Below, piece by piece: positions 33,099 through 42,340 of a stretch of DNA of 64,000 bases. The notes under the pieces are model-generated. The model worked only from the letters and a program-made list of their open reading frames with translations. It did no database searches and was not told where the DNA came from. Location of the stretch: NCBI GenBank assembly GCA_017475035.1, contig JAFVGK010000033.1, forward strand, positions 1 to 64,000, written 5' to 3'. How positions within the stretch are numbered: the stretch's first letter is position 1; each line of letters starts with the position of its first letter. Position numbers and translations under genes: made by a program. Origin of the DNA: Blautia sp. (GTDB taxonomy: Bacteria; Bacillota; Clostridia; Lachnospirales; Lachnospiraceae).

Positions 33099-33530
33099 AT
33101 GAAGGTTTTTGTCGGGAATCAATTCGGACGTTATTTTATAATTGGCCTGCAAAAAGACGATCTGATACTGGAGAGCATCCAAAAGGCAGTAAATGAGTAT
33201 GGAATAAAAAACGCGATTATTACCAGCGGAATTGCCGCCACGTATCATATGCGCTGGCACCATATAGGAAATACGGAGGACAGGCCTTCAGATGTCATAA
33301 TGGAACACTCCGCCCCTATGGAGGTTGGCGGCATCAGCGGCATGGTAATTGACGGAACGCCTCATCTGCACTGCACATTTTCTGATCATGAACGGGCCTG
33401 GGCAGAGCATCTGGAGGAAGGATGCAGGATCCAGTATGTAGGAGAAATCAGTATGATTGAACTGCTGGATGTGAATCTGGGCAGATTCGCCAATGATTTT
33501 GGAGTGAAGCTGATTGGCGAGAAAGTATAA
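33099..33530 (+). CDS. PPC (DUF296) domain protein
   Basis: The 143-residue protein is a single PCC/PPC domain. It has the N-terminal GRYFIIGLQKDDLILESIQK, the ITSGIAATYHMRWH strand, and the metal-site-like HLHCTFSDHERAWAEHLEEG. Bacterial members form trimers; some are linked to DNA binding, others to small-molecule roles. AAAGGAAGAAG before ATG 33099 sets the start. It stands alone between the phosphatase remnant and the convergent ROK gene. Confidence 0.82.
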   Translation: MKVFVGNQFGRYFIIGLQKDDLILESIQKAVNEYGIKNAIITSGIAATYHMRWHHIGNTEDRPSDVIMEHSAPMEVGGISGMVIDGTPHLHCTFSDHERAWAEHLEEGCRIQYVGEISMIELLDVNLGRFANDFGVKLIGEKV

Positions 33531-33587
33531 ATCATGCTTTGACAAAGATCCTGAATTAAAAGAATAGTTGTATCCGGAACGAAAAGC

Positions 33588-33630
33588 GGCGGTATCAGAA
33601 TGTAAAACCCTGGTACCGCCATACGTTTCC
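33588..33630. terminator. Hairpin between convergent genes
   Basis: GGCGGTA (33588-33594) pairs with TACCGCC (33614-33620), between the stop codons of the PPC gene and the ROK gene. The T-tract is poor, so termination is likely but not certain. Confidence 0.5.
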
Positions 33631-33694
33631 CTGTCTGCCTGCCGGTGATACTATCACACACCCGCTCATTTTCCCGCTGCCCTCGTGGAAGTAT

Positions 33695-34834
33695 TCAAAT
33701 AATCGACTGTACATATTCATCCAGGTACATCAGCGCGCCTCCGGTTGCGGAGGCTTCTGTTTTGTATTTACAAACAGATATGTAATCAATAATATCGGTA
33801 AAAGGATCTTCATCTACAGCCATTGCATACAGCTGATCAAGATAGGGATCCATGTATTCGCCCAGATATCCTCCGATCACGATATTGCAGTCGAAGAGCA
33901 TGCGGACGTCATTGATTGCGATAACAAGATTATGAAGGTATTCATCCCATAATGCCGCAGCCTGTTCATCGTTCTTCTGAAGCAGGGCGAAAAAAGCAGC
34001 CAGATTACCGTCTGTGATACTGGAGAGTTCTTTTGTGGAACAGTAAGCCTCCATACATCCCTTTTTTCCGCAGTAACATCGTCGTCCGTTTTTTACGAGC
34101 CGTATATGACCGATCTCACCGCTTCTCTGGTTTATCCCGACATAGGGACGCCCCGACAGGATCGGGGTGCCGATAATGGAATCGCTTATCATCAGATAGA
34201 AGAAATCCTCCGGTTCATGGCTGAACCAGCTCTCGGCATATGAAGCGGCTTTACCGTCATGGCAGAATCGCGTCGGGTAGGGAAGATACTGTGAAAACTC
34301 ACGGCATTCCATGACGGGCGTCTCATTGAGAACGCCATTATAATATGTACTTTGTCCGTCCCTGGAGATCAGTGCAGGAATAACCAGGGCGACCCCCAGT
34401 ACCTGTTCGTCAGTAACATCCGCCTCCCGTATCACAGTTTCTACAATATTTCCGATAATACGATAATATTCTTCGACCCTTCTGAAAACCTGGCGGATTC
34501 GTGTCCGTGCAATGATCTCCCCTTTGATGTTGATAACGACTGCGGAAATATGGTGTCTTGTGATATTGATACCGACAGCGACGTGAACATTAGAAAGCAT
34601 TTTATATAATCTTGAATTTCTGCCGCCGGTATTCTTTTTGATTTCACAAGGGCTGATCAGTCCGAGTTTTATCAGCTCATTGAGGTTTTTCGTTATCGTC
34701 GGCAGGCTAAGCTCCAATTGCGCGGACAGTTCCTGTGCAGACAACGTTTCGCTGCTTCGCATCAGATTTAATACACGGATCAGGTTATTCTGTTTTATGT
34801 CATTTCTTGTAATTTGCTCTCCCTGCTCTATCAT
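33695..34834 (-). CDS. ROK-family transcriptional repressor
   Basis: The 379-residue protein has an N-terminal winged HTH (LSAQELSAQLELSLPTITKN) and a C-terminal ROK sugar-sensing domain with the zinc motif CYCGKKGCMEAYC near residue 255 and GEIGHIRL before it. The family (NagC/XylR type) represses sugar operons until ligand binds. GGAAGG directly abuts ATG 34843 and is 9 bases from ATG 34834, so 34834 is chosen. It is divergent from the polyol operon and is its likely regulator through the palindromes at 34992 and 35053. Confidence 0.92.
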   Translation of the reverse strand: MIEQGEQITRNDIKQNNLIRVLNLMRSSETLSAQELSAQLELSLPTITKNLNELIKLGLISPCEIKKNTGGRNSRLYKMLSNVHVAVGINITRHHISAVVINIKGEIIARTRIRQVFRRVEEYYRIIGNIVETVIREADVTDEQVLGVALVIPALISRDGQSTYYNGVLNETPVMECREFSQYLPYPTRFCHDGKAASYAESWFSHEPEDFFYLMISDSIIGTPILSGRPYVGINQRSGEIGHIRLVKNGRRCYCGKKGCMEAYCSTKELSSITDGNLAAFFALLQKNDEQAAALWDEYLHNLVIAINDVRMLFDCNIVIGGYLGEYMDPYLDQLYAMAVDEDPFTDIIDYISVCKYKTEASATGGALMYLDEYVQSII

Positions 34835-34991
34835 AATCTCCATCCTTCCGGTTTATTATCTGTCTAAGGTTGATAACAAATTCACAATCAACATTAGCTT
34901 ATCATATTTTACAGGATATGACAAATACAATTTACTTCTGTTGATAAGTCTCGGATAAAGTATACAATTTGCATAAAACAACAAAGGAATA

Positions 34992-35024
34992 TTTTGCTAT
35001 TTTGCCTATTGCAAAATAGCAAAA
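34992..35024. promoter_or_regulatory. Perfect palindrome, candidate ROK operator 1
   Basis: Arms TTTTGCTATTTTGC (34992-35005) and GCAAAATAGCAAAA (35011-35024) pair perfectly over 14 bp with a 5-base centre. AT-rich palindromes of this size are typical ROK (NagC/Mlc-like) targets. The assignment rests on position between the ROK gene and the operon. Confidence 0.7.
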
Positions 35025-35052
35025 CGTGGTATATACTTTAATTACCAATAAT

Positions 35053-35089
35053 GAAATTCATTTTAAAAACCATTTATAAAATGAATTTC
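35053..35089. promoter_or_regulatory. Perfect palindrome, candidate operator 2 or hairpin
   Basis: GAAATTCATTTTA (35053-35065) and TAAAATGAATTTC (35077-35089) form a 13-bp perfect inverted repeat with an 11-base loop, 29 bases after the first palindrome. A second ROK site is possible, or an RNA hairpin in the leader. Confidence 0.6.
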
Positions 35090-35236
35090 TTAACAACCTC
35101 CGGGTCATGGATCTTGAATGAATTACTGATTCGGATTCCGGCGGCCTGGTCAATGCCGCAAACCCATGTTTGATCGACAAAGCAGCTGAATAAATTCAAA
35201 TTCAGGTTTCAGGAAAAAAATGGAGGAAATGAGAAT

Positions 35237-36325
35237 ATGCCAGTCAGGGGAAGTATACCTAAAACTATGAAAGCTTTGGTTGCATACAGCAAGGATGATT
35301 ACCGTCTGGAAACGGAGTATCCGACTCCTGAGTGCGGGCCGGATGATATCATCATCAAAACGGAAGCATGCGGGATCTGCGCAGGGGACTTAAAATGCAG
35401 CCACGGCGCTGCCATGTTCTGGGGGGATGATGTACAGCCTTCATGGGTGAAGCCTCCGTTTATCCCGGGTCATGAGTTCTATGGCAAGATCGTTCAGATG
35501 GGTGAAAACGTGGAGGGCTATGAACTGGGCGAGAGGATCACAGCCGACCAGATCGTCCCCTGCGGAAAATGCCGTTTCTGCAAAACCGGCAAGTATTGGA
35601 TGTGCCAGCCCCATGATATGCTGGGCTTCATGTATTACACGAACGGCGGCATGGCAGAGTATGTCAGATATCCTAAGAACTGCGTGATTTCCAGGGTTCC
35701 GGCTGACATGCCATTAGAGCAGGCCGCTTTGATTGAGCCTTACGGCTGTTCCAAGCATGCGGTGGACAGAGCGGGAATTACAAATGAAGACGTGGTTGTG
35801 ATCTCCGGAGCAGGTACACTTGGCCTCGGAATGATCACCTATGCGAGGATGAAGAATCCGAAACTTCTCATCGTTCTTGATATGCAGCAGAACCGTCTTG
35901 ACCTGGCTAAGAAATTCGGCGCGGATCTGGTCTTCAATCCCGGTCAGTGCGATATTGATAAAGAGATCAAGGCACTTACGGAAGGCTACGGCTGCGATAT
36001 CTACATCGAAGCAACCGGAAATCCGGCCAGCGTAATCCAGGGGCTTACCATTATCAGAAAACTTGGCACCTTTGTCGAGTTCTCCGTATTCGGAAAAGAG
36101 ACCACGGTTGACTGGTCCATCATCGGCGACCGTAAAGAGCTTGACATCCTTGGAGCGCACCTCAGCCCCTATGCGTATCCCTTTGTGATCGAAAATATTA
36201 AAAACGGCAATCTGAAAACGGAGGGTGTTGTGACGTCCGTAATCTCTCTGGATGACTGGAAGAAAGGCTTTGAACTTGCAACAGGAGCACAGGGCGACCT
36301 GAAAGTTGTCTTCAAGTTCGACTGA
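35237..36325 (+). CDS. Zinc-dependent polyol/alcohol dehydrogenase (MDR family)
   Basis: The 362-residue medium-chain dehydrogenase has the catalytic zinc site CGICAGDLKC and PGHEFYGKI, the structural zinc loop CGKCRFCKTGKYWMC, and the NAD fold SGAGTLGLGMITYARM with acidic VLDMQQNRL, which favours NAD over NADP. It resembles L-threitol/erythritol and sorbitol-type dehydrogenases. It opens an operon with a polyol-type ABC importer and an SDR, so it probably oxidises the imported sugar alcohol. The exact polyol cannot be read from sequence. Confidence 0.88.
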   Translation: MPVRGSIPKTMKALVAYSKDDYRLETEYPTPECGPDDIIIKTEACGICAGDLKCSHGAAMFWGDDVQPSWVKPPFIPGHEFYGKIVQMGENVEGYELGERITADQIVPCGKCRFCKTGKYWMCQPHDMLGFMYYTNGGMAEYVRYPKNCVISRVPADMPLEQAALIEPYGCSKHAVDRAGITNEDVVVISGAGTLGLGMITYARMKNPKLLIVLDMQQNRLDLAKKFGADLVFNPGQCDIDKEIKALTEGYGCDIYIEATGNPASVIQGLTIIRKLGTFVEFSVFGKETTVDWSIIGDRKELDILGAHLSPYAYPFVIENIKNGNLKTEGVVTSVISLDDWKKGFELATGAQGDLKVVFKFD

Positions 36326-36404
36326 CAGTCATCCACCCGATTTCAGTGCTTTTTGACCGCTGTAGGTCAAAGAAATAGATCTCACTAAAAAGGAGGAACA
36401 TGAA

Positions 36405-37793
36405 ATGAAAAAAGTATTTGCTGCTGCCCTCTCAGCCCTTATGCTGGTTTCTTCCCTTGCGGTTGCGGTACCTGCGGAAGAAGCTTCCTCAGATTTCGAC
36501 TGGAAGAAATTTGACGGAGAAGAAATTACCGTTCTGTTCAGCGAGCATACCTATGCCGACGCTGTAGAGCAAAAACTGGCCGATTTCACAGAAAAGACCG
36601 GCATTAAAGTCAATTATTCAAGCATGCCGGAAGGAAACTATTTTGAAAAGCTGAATGTTGAGCTCAGCAGCCATTCAGGCTCTATCGATGTATTCATGAC
36701 CGGTGCATATCAGTCCTGGGAATACGCGACAGCAGGAAATCTTGAGCCGCTTGAAAACTTTATCGATACCGACCTGACAAACCCCGAATGGCAGTATGAT
36801 GACTTCATCCCCGCCGTTATCGACGCGCTGAAGTGGGACTGCGTTCCCGGCCATCCTGTGGGAGCAGGTTCTCAGTGGGCTCTTCCGATGGGCTGGGAAG
36901 TCAACATCCTTACCTACAACAAGAAGGTTCTTGAGGAAAAGGGTCTTCCGGTTCCTGAGACCGCAGAACAGCTTCTGGAAGACGCAGAGGCTCTGAAGGA
37001 GTTTAACGGTTCCGGTTCCTATGGCATCGCGGTCCGCGGTCTTCCGGACTGGGGCACGATTCATCCTGCTTATATGTCCCTTTACTCTACATGGGGCGCT
37101 AAGGATTTCGAGATCGAAGACGGCAAGCTTGTAAGCCAGGTAAATTCTCCGGAAGCGGTTGCCATGACAGAGTACTGGGTTGACCTGATCAAGAAGGGCG
37201 GCGCTCCGCAGTGGGCTACCTACGGTTGGGAAATGTGCGGTGCCGACCTTGGCGCAGGCAAGGCAGCGATGATGTGGGATGCTGACAGAGGCGGCTATAC
37301 CCAGAACGTAGAAGGTGCCTCCGCGGAAGCAGGAAACTTTGCGTTCGGTATGATTCCTTATCCGGAGTCTGCCGGCAAAACCGCCGATGATATGAGATCC
37401 AACCTTTGGGTTTGGTCCATGGCTATGAACGCTGATTCTGCCAAAAAGGAAGCCGCATGGTACTTCATGCAGTATTTCACCAGCCCTGAGTTCATGCTCT
37501 GGTCCGGCACGGAAGCTGCCTGCACAGACACACCTCGTACCTCTGTACTGAACAGTGATGAGTATAAAACGTCTGTTGCCGGTGCAGAGGGCTATTACGA
37601 AGCATTCTCCAAGGTATCCGAAACCGCGAGCATCTTCTTCACTGCACAGCCTTACTTCACAGAGACAACAACGGAATGGGCAAAGACCCTTCAGGAGCTT
37701 GTTACGACAGATAAGTATGCATCTGTTCAGGACGCTATGGACGAGCTGAAAGAATTGATGGACGAAATGGTTTCCGATCTTGAAGTCGAATGA
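36405..37793 (+). CDS. Sugar/polyol ABC transporter substrate-binding protein
   Basis: The 462-residue exported receptor (family SBP_bac_1, cluster of sugar and polyol binders) has a signal peptide (MKKVFAAALSALMLVSSLAV) with no lipobox Cys, so anchoring is unclear. Mature features include ITVLFSEHTYADAVEQKLAD at the start and GKAAMMWDADRGGYTQNV near residue 290. GGAGG precedes ATG. A strong hairpin follows at 37837, probably setting a higher receptor than permease level. It resembles SmoE-type polyol receptors. Confidence 0.9.
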   Translation: MKKVFAAALSALMLVSSLAVAVPAEEASSDFDWKKFDGEEITVLFSEHTYADAVEQKLADFTEKTGIKVNYSSMPEGNYFEKLNVELSSHSGSIDVFMTGAYQSWEYATAGNLEPLENFIDTDLTNPEWQYDDFIPAVIDALKWDCVPGHPVGAGSQWALPMGWEVNILTYNKKVLEEKGLPVPETAEQLLEDAEALKEFNGSGSYGIAVRGLPDWGTIHPAYMSLYSTWGAKDFEIEDGKLVSQVNSPEAVAMTEYWVDLIKKGGAPQWATYGWEMCGADLGAGKAAMMWDADRGGYTQNVEGASAEAGNFAFGMIPYPESAGKTADDMRSNLWVWSMAMNADSAKKEAAWYFMQYFTSPEFMLWSGTEAACTDTPRTSVLNSDEYKTSVAGAEGYYEAFSKVSETASIFFTAQPYFTETTTEWAKTLQELVTTDKYASVQDAMDELKELMDEMVSDLEVE

Positions 37794-37836
37794 TCTTTGC
37801 TGTTTGTCCGAGAGAAAGTTAAAAAATTCATGAATT

Positions 37837-37875
37837 GGAAATGCGGAGGGAGGGATTCTTCCCTCCGCATTTTCC
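37837..37875 (+). terminator. Intercistronic hairpin after the binding-protein gene
   Basis: GGAAATGCGGAGGGA (37837-37851) pairs with TCCCTCCGCATTTTCC (37860-37875) with one bulge. The U-tract is weak. It probably acts as a partial terminator or mRNA stabiliser between the receptor and permease genes. Confidence 0.7.
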
Positions 37876-37932
37876 TTACAGGATTCTTCTCCCTCTACTC
37901 TATTGAATTTCCATATATTGTGAGGTTAAAAC

Positions 37933-38862
37933 ATGTCTGAGCAGAAAAAAACGAATAAATCTCAGCTGAATAAGGTTCCCTTTAAGACAAGGGTAAGGCC
38001 TTATCTTATCGTTGCTCCTTCGCTGATCATCACGATCGGCATCATGGTGCCTTTCGTGATGGCGATCTGGTACTCTCTCACAAACTTCTCGTTCAAACTT
38101 CCGACCCACAAGTTTGTAGGATTGACAAACTGGACAAACATGCTTTCGTCAGCTGATTTCTGGAATGCCCTTAAAGTATCGCTGATGTATGGCCTGATCG
38201 CCACTGTGATCGAGATGCTGCTTGGCCTTGGAGTGGCGATCCTCCTCAATAACCTGAATAATGGTCTTTCCCGGGTTCTCAGAGTTCTCCTGGTATTCCC
38301 GCTGATGGTAGCGCCGGTTACGGCTACCATTGTCTGGCAGCTGATGCTTAACAGCTCCGTCGGTATTGTCGAAAAGCTCTTTAACGTATTCGGAATTTAC
38401 AACTTCCCCTGGGCCGCTTCTCCAAAAACTGCACTGATGACCGTGATTCTGATTGATGTCTGGATCAATACGGCATTTATTATTCTGCTGGTTCTTGCCG
38501 GTCTTCAGTCCCTTCCCAAGTCTCCTTTCGAATCCGCCAAAATCGATGGAGGAAGCGCGTGGTTTAATTTTATCAATCTTACTCTTCCCATGTTAAAGCC
38601 CAGTCTTTATATTGCTCTGCTGTTCCGGCTGATGGCTGCCCTGCAGGAATACGCTGTTATTTTCGCGCTGACAAAGGGAGGTCCCGGAGACACCCTGATG
38701 TCGCTGTCGCTTACGGCATATCAGAAGGGATTTAAATTCCAGAAGTTCGGTGCCGCGATTCCGTTTATCCTTGTCCTGTGGCTGGTCATCAATATCTCGG
38801 CAAAACAGATCGTTAAGCTTCAGCGGGCTGCCCAGAAACAGGCCACGGGTCTGGAAGAATAA
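37933..38862 (+). CDS. ABC sugar permease, MalF-like
   Basis: The 309-residue membrane protein has six transmembrane segments and the EAA loop SAKIDGGSAWFNFINLTLPM near residue 200 that contacts the ATPase. It pairs with the permease at 38874 to form the channel of the polyol importer. N-terminal residues are charged (MSEQKKTNKSQLNK). Confidence 0.93.
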   Translation: MSEQKKTNKSQLNKVPFKTRVRPYLIVAPSLIITIGIMVPFVMAIWYSLTNFSFKLPTHKFVGLTNWTNMLSSADFWNALKVSLMYGLIATVIEMLLGLGVAILLNNLNNGLSRVLRVLLVFPLMVAPVTATIVWQLMLNSSVGIVEKLFNVFGIYNFPWAASPKTALMTVILIDVWINTAFIILLVLAGLQSLPKSPFESAKIDGGSAWFNFINLTLPMLKPSLYIALLFRLMAALQEYAVIFALTKGGPGDTLMSLSLTAYQKGFKFQKFGAAIPFILVLWLVINISAKQIVKLQRAAQKQATGLEE

Positions 38863-38873
38863 GGAGGTATGGC

Positions 38874-39698
38874 GTGAAAACCGGTAAGCAACGTGCGTTA
38901 AACGTACTGATGAACGTTCTTTTGATTCTCTATGCGGTATTTGCTCTGTTTCCGCTTATCTGGATGATCCTGATCTCATTTAAGTCTGATACAGAAGTAT
39001 TTACTACAACTTTTTTATTCCACCCGACACTGTCGAACTATCAGCAGGTACTGCTCCGCTCTGACTATGCCAGATATATTAAAGACTCTCTTTTGGTATC
39101 GGGCGGCGCTGTCCTTGTCTCCGTTATTGTCGGTGTTCCCGCGGCGTATGCTCTTGCCAGGTATAATTTCGCGCGAAAGGAAGAACTGGCTTTCCAGATT
39201 CTTTCTTATAAGTTCGCGCCGGAGATCCTGGTCGTACTGCCTCTTTTCATGATTTATCAGAAGCTTGGCCTGTACGACAGCTATATCGGTCTGATCTGGG
39301 TTTATCAGCTGATTTCTCTGCCGCTGCTGATCTGGGTTGTACGAGGTTATTTTGAAGATATTTCTGTTGAGATCGAATACGCCGCTCAGGTAGACGGATA
39401 TTCCTGGTATCAGATCTTTTTTAAAATGCTGGTTCCGCTCATCAAGCCGGGACTGGTTTCCGCAGCTCTCCTGGCATTCATCTTTGCATGGAACTCGTTT
39501 ACTTTCCCGCTGATCCTCGCCAGCAGCAAGGTTTATCCCGTAACAGTCGCGATCACGAAGTATCTTGGCACTGACAGCGCTCATTATGGGCAGCTGGCAG
39601 TAGCGGCTACTGTTTCCGCTATTCCCGCCATGATCTTCGCTCTGTGTATCCAGAAGCATCTGGTTCGTGGACTCAGCTTTGGCGCGGTGAAAGGATAA
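38874..39698 (+). CDS. ABC sugar permease, MalG-like
   Basis: The 274-residue permease has six membrane segments and the EAA loop EYAAQVDGYSWYQIFFKMLV near residue 165, and ends HLVRGLSFGAVKG as MalG-type proteins do. GTG 38874 is the start, 6 bases after AAGGAGG (38861-38867); the ATG at 38869 is out of frame. Confidence 0.93.
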   Translation: MKTGKQRALNVLMNVLLILYAVFALFPLIWMILISFKSDTEVFTTTFLFHPTLSNYQQVLLRSDYARYIKDSLLVSGGAVLVSVIVGVPAAYALARYNFARKEELAFQILSYKFAPEILVVLPLFMIYQKLGLYDSYIGLIWVYQLISLPLLIWVVRGYFEDISVEIEYAAQVDGYSWYQIFFKMLVPLIKPGLVSAALLAFIFAWNSFTFPLILASSKVYPVTVAITKYLGTDSAHYGQLAVAATVSAIPAMIFALCIQKHLVRGLSFGAVKG

Positions 39699-39706
39699 GG
39701 TGCAGC

Positions 39707-40867
39707 ATGGCAAGAATAACACTTGATAATATTAAAAAAGCCTTTGGCAAAGTCCAGGCTCTCGACGGCATCAGCCTGGAAATCAAGGATAATGAGTTTT
39801 TCGTTCTTTTCGGACCGGCAGGCGCAGGAAAAACAACGATCCTCAACTGCATAGCGGGGATTGCGATGCCTGAAGAGGGAACGATTTCTTTTGACGGAGA
39901 GATCATGAACCTGGTCGACCCGGCACATCGCAATGTCGCGATGGTATTTGAAAATTATGCACTGTATCCTCAGATGACAGTCTATGACAACATGGCTTCT
40001 GCCCTGCGAAGCAGGTTGTACAAAGCGGATGAAAAAACGATCAAAGAAAGGATTGATAAGGCCGCTAAAATGATGAAGATGGAAAATCTTCTGGAAAGAC
40101 TGCCCAGTCAGCTTTCCAACGGCCAAAAGTAAAGAGTTGCCATGGGACGGGCTCTTGTCCGGACTCCCAATGTTTTCCTGATGGACGAGCCTCTGGCGCA
40201 CCTTGACGCCAAACTCAGGAACTCCATGCGTACGGAGCTCAAAGAAATGCAGGCAAGCCTCGGTTCCACATGTATCTACGTAACCCATGATTTTATGGAG
40301 GCCATGGCGCTTGGTGACAGGATCGCAATCATAAATAAAGGAAAGATCGTCCAGATCGGCACCGGTGATGAGATCTATTACATGCCCTGCAATGAATTTA
40401 CTGCACAGCTGATGGGGGACCCGCAGATCAATATCCTCCCTGCGGTGATAACCAAAATTGACACAGGGTATACCGTTTCGATCGAGGTCAATGGGGAAAA
40501 GATCACCCTCGATCTTCCTGAAGATAAAGCCGTATTCGCGAAGATTGCGGAAAACGGAATCACCAAAGCAGATCTGGGGATCCGTCCGCAGCATATCAGA
40601 TACTCTTTCGAACCTGCGGAAGGATATTTCAGGACAACCGTATACGGCTATGAGAGCATCGGCAATAAGTCCGTGATATCCGCCGAATGCGGCGATTACC
40701 AGCTGCGCATGATTGCTCCCAATGGTCTTAAGGTTGATGTCGACAGCGAAATCTATCTTAAGCTTGAGCTGGACCACGCTATTATGTTTGACGCAGACTC
40801 CAAAAATTATGTGATCCGTTATGACGAGGAAACGATTAAGAGCTTTGCGTTTAAGGAGGTGCAGTGA
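39707..40867 (+). pseudogene. ABC transporter ATPase 1, interrupted by a TAA codon
   Basis: The reading frame encodes a complete MsmK/UgpC-type ATPase except for TAA at 40130-40132. Part one (39707-40132) has Walker A FGPAGAGKTT near residue 36, Q-loop VFENYALYPQM and signature LSNGQK. Part two (from ATG 40142, same frame) has GRALVRTPNVFLMDEPLAHL (Walker B), H-loop VTHDF and the C-terminal regulatory domain. The motif should read LSNGQKQRVAMGRAL, so CAA has become TAA. The second half could be made by reinitiation at ATG 40142, 9 bases after the stop. It might be a pseudogene, a split protein or an error in the sequence. Confidence 0.9.
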
Positions 40868-41994
40868 TGGCAGGCCTTATCTTGGAACATTTATATAAAC
40901 GCTATGACAATTCCGGAAAAAAGAAAAAAACAAAAAATGATTTCGCAGTAAAAGACCTGAATCTGGTCTGCGAACAGGGAGAATTCATTGCGTTTCTCGG
41001 GCCCTCCGGCTGCGGTAAAACGACTACTCTCCGTATGATCGCCGGTCTTGAGGAGATTACACAGGGAAATATTTATATCGGAGATCAGCTGGTAAACAAC
41101 CTTCATCCCAAGGACCGGCATATCGGCCTGGCTTTTGAAGATTATGCCATGTATCCGCCCCTGAACGTCTATGGAAATGTAGCATTTAACCTGCGCGCCA
41201 AAGGCGTAGATAAAAAAGAGATCGACAAAAGGGTAAGGGAAATCGCCCCCCTGATGCAGATCGATGATATTCTCGACAAAATGCCGGTTAAGCTTTCCGG
41301 CGGCCAGAAACAGCGTGTCAATATCGCAAGAGCCATCATTAGGGAACCGGAGCTTCTTCTGATGGACGAGCCTCTCTCCCATCTTGACGGTAAAGCCCGT
41401 CAGGCCATGCGTGTGGAGATTAAGAGGCTGATCAACAAGATTAAGTGTACGACGATCTATGTGACGCATGACCAGTTAGAGGCAATGTCTCTGGCAGACA
41501 AGATCGCAATCATCAACTTTGGCGTACTGCAGCAGTTCGGTACCCCGACGGAAGTGTATGACGACCCTGTGAATGAATTTGTCGCATCCTTCATCGGGGA
41601 ACCTCCGATGAATATCCTGGTCACGACGATCGCAAAGATCGACGGAAAATTCTTCTTTACATTTGAAAACAGCAATTTGAAGATCGCAGTCCCGAAGAGA
41701 TACTACAGCGTGGTATCGGATGGATTCCGCTGTAAGATGGGTGTCCGTCCCATGGACGTGCTGATCGGCGGGGAAGACTCTGACGGCACACCGGAAAAGA
41801 TTGCTACGTTTGAAAATCTTGGTGATGAGAGAAGGATCGGCATCCATGTCGGCGATATCCTGCTGATGCTGATCACGGAAGATGAGAAGCGCTATAAGAG
41901 TGGCGACATCATCAAGCTGGAGGTAAGAGGGGAGAAGACCCACCTGTTTGATATTGAAACCGGCGAACGCATCAGAGAAAAACAGGAGGTATGA
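40867..41994 (+). CDS. ABC transporter ATPase 2 (polyol importer)
   Basis: The 375-residue ATPase is intact: Walker A LGPSGCGKTTT near residue 42, Q-loop AFEDYAMYPPL, signature LSGGQKQRVNIARAI near residue 140, Walker B LLLMDEPLSHLD, H-loop VTHDQ and a C-terminal TOBE-like domain. AAGGAGG precedes ATG 40867, which overlaps the previous stop (TGATG). With the first ATPase it makes a two-ATPase set, as in GlpST-type glycerol importers; if the first is dead, this one may work as a homodimer. Confidence 0.93.
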   Translation: MAGLILEHLYKRYDNSGKKKKTKNDFAVKDLNLVCEQGEFIAFLGPSGCGKTTTLRMIAGLEEITQGNIYIGDQLVNNLHPKDRHIGLAFEDYAMYPPLNVYGNVAFNLRAKGVDKKEIDKRVREIAPLMQIDDILDKMPVKLSGGQKQRVNIARAIIREPELLLMDEPLSHLDGKARQAMRVEIKRLINKIKCTTIYVTHDQLEAMSLADKIAIINFGVLQQFGTPTEVYDDPVNEFVASFIGEPPMNILVTTIAKIDGKFFFTFENSNLKIAVPKRYYSVVSDGFRCKMGVRPMDVLIGGEDSDGTPEKIATFENLGDERRIGIHVGDILLMLITEDEKRYKSGDIIKLEVRGEKTHLFDIETGERIREKQEV

Positions 41995-41995
41995 T

Positions 41996-42112
41996 ATGGA
42001 TTGGGATTGGTCAAGTGTAGCTGCCGTCGTCTTGTTATTGGCACTTGCGTGGCAGATTTTAGGATCTGTCTGGAATATTGTGGCAATCGTCTGGGGATTA
42101 TTTAAAGACTGA
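41996..42112 (+). CDS. Small single-span membrane peptide, 38 aa
   Basis: AGGAGG at 41984-41989 is followed by ATG 41996, one base after the ATPase stop codon. The product starts MDWDWSSVAAVVLLLALAWQ, contains one continuous hydrophobic span rich in Trp, and ends GLFKD. Its position as the last gene of the importer recalls the small membrane proteins of GlpPQSTU-type polyol transporters, but I see no sequence match. It is probably an accessory subunit. Confidence 0.7.
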   Translation: MDWDWSSVAAVVLLLALAWQILGSVWNIVAIVWGLFKD

Positions 42113-42145
42113 GTATAATGACTTTTGGATTTAAATCCCAGTATG

Positions 42146-42241
42146 CGTAAATTTTGCAGCTTCGGCAGTTCAACTGCCGAAGCTGCAAAATCGTCATCTG
42201 AAGACATTGAGTCAACGTACAAAACTTCGTTTAGGGAGGAG
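42146..42241 (+). repeat. Family B repeat, copy 5
   Basis: ATTTTGCAGCTTCGGCAG pairs with CTGCCGAAGCTGCAAAAT perfectly around a 5-base loop. The compensating change (CAG/CTG for CTG/CAG) relative to copy 3 keeps the pairing. GTCATCTGAAGACATTGAGT, CAACGTACAAAACTTCG and TTTAGGGAGGAG follow. Confidence 0.9.
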
Positions 42242-42278
42242 ACATTTTTGTCCTAGAGCACAAAGCGCGATAGGGTAC

Positions 42279-42336
42279 AAAATCGTCATCCGGACAGTAA
42301 GTCACAGTGTATAACATGCGTTATAGGAGGAGGAGA
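42279..42336 (+). repeat. Partial second family B repeat
   Basis: ACAAAATCGTCATCCGGACA, then AGTCACAGTGTATAACATGC and GTTATAGGAGGAGG, is a diverged 3' half of family B lying 40 bases after copy 5. It supplies the ribosome-binding site of the SDR gene. Confidence 0.65.
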
Positions 42337-42340
42337 AGAT

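Larger units (their letters stand above)
34835..35236. promoter_or_regulatory. Divergent control region of ROK gene and polyol operon
   Basis: This AT-rich region has no gene. A plus-strand promoter candidate is TTGATA at 34941 with TACAAT 16 bases on. Two perfect palindromes lie downstream of it (separate entries). The remaining 150 bases before the dehydrogenase gene form a long leader without obvious structure. Confidence 0.6.

Noticed and set aside
39584..40777. 397-codon open frame on the minus strand spanning the broken ATPase
   Set aside because: The plus-strand frame has Walker A, signature and Walker B motifs, while the minus frame has none.
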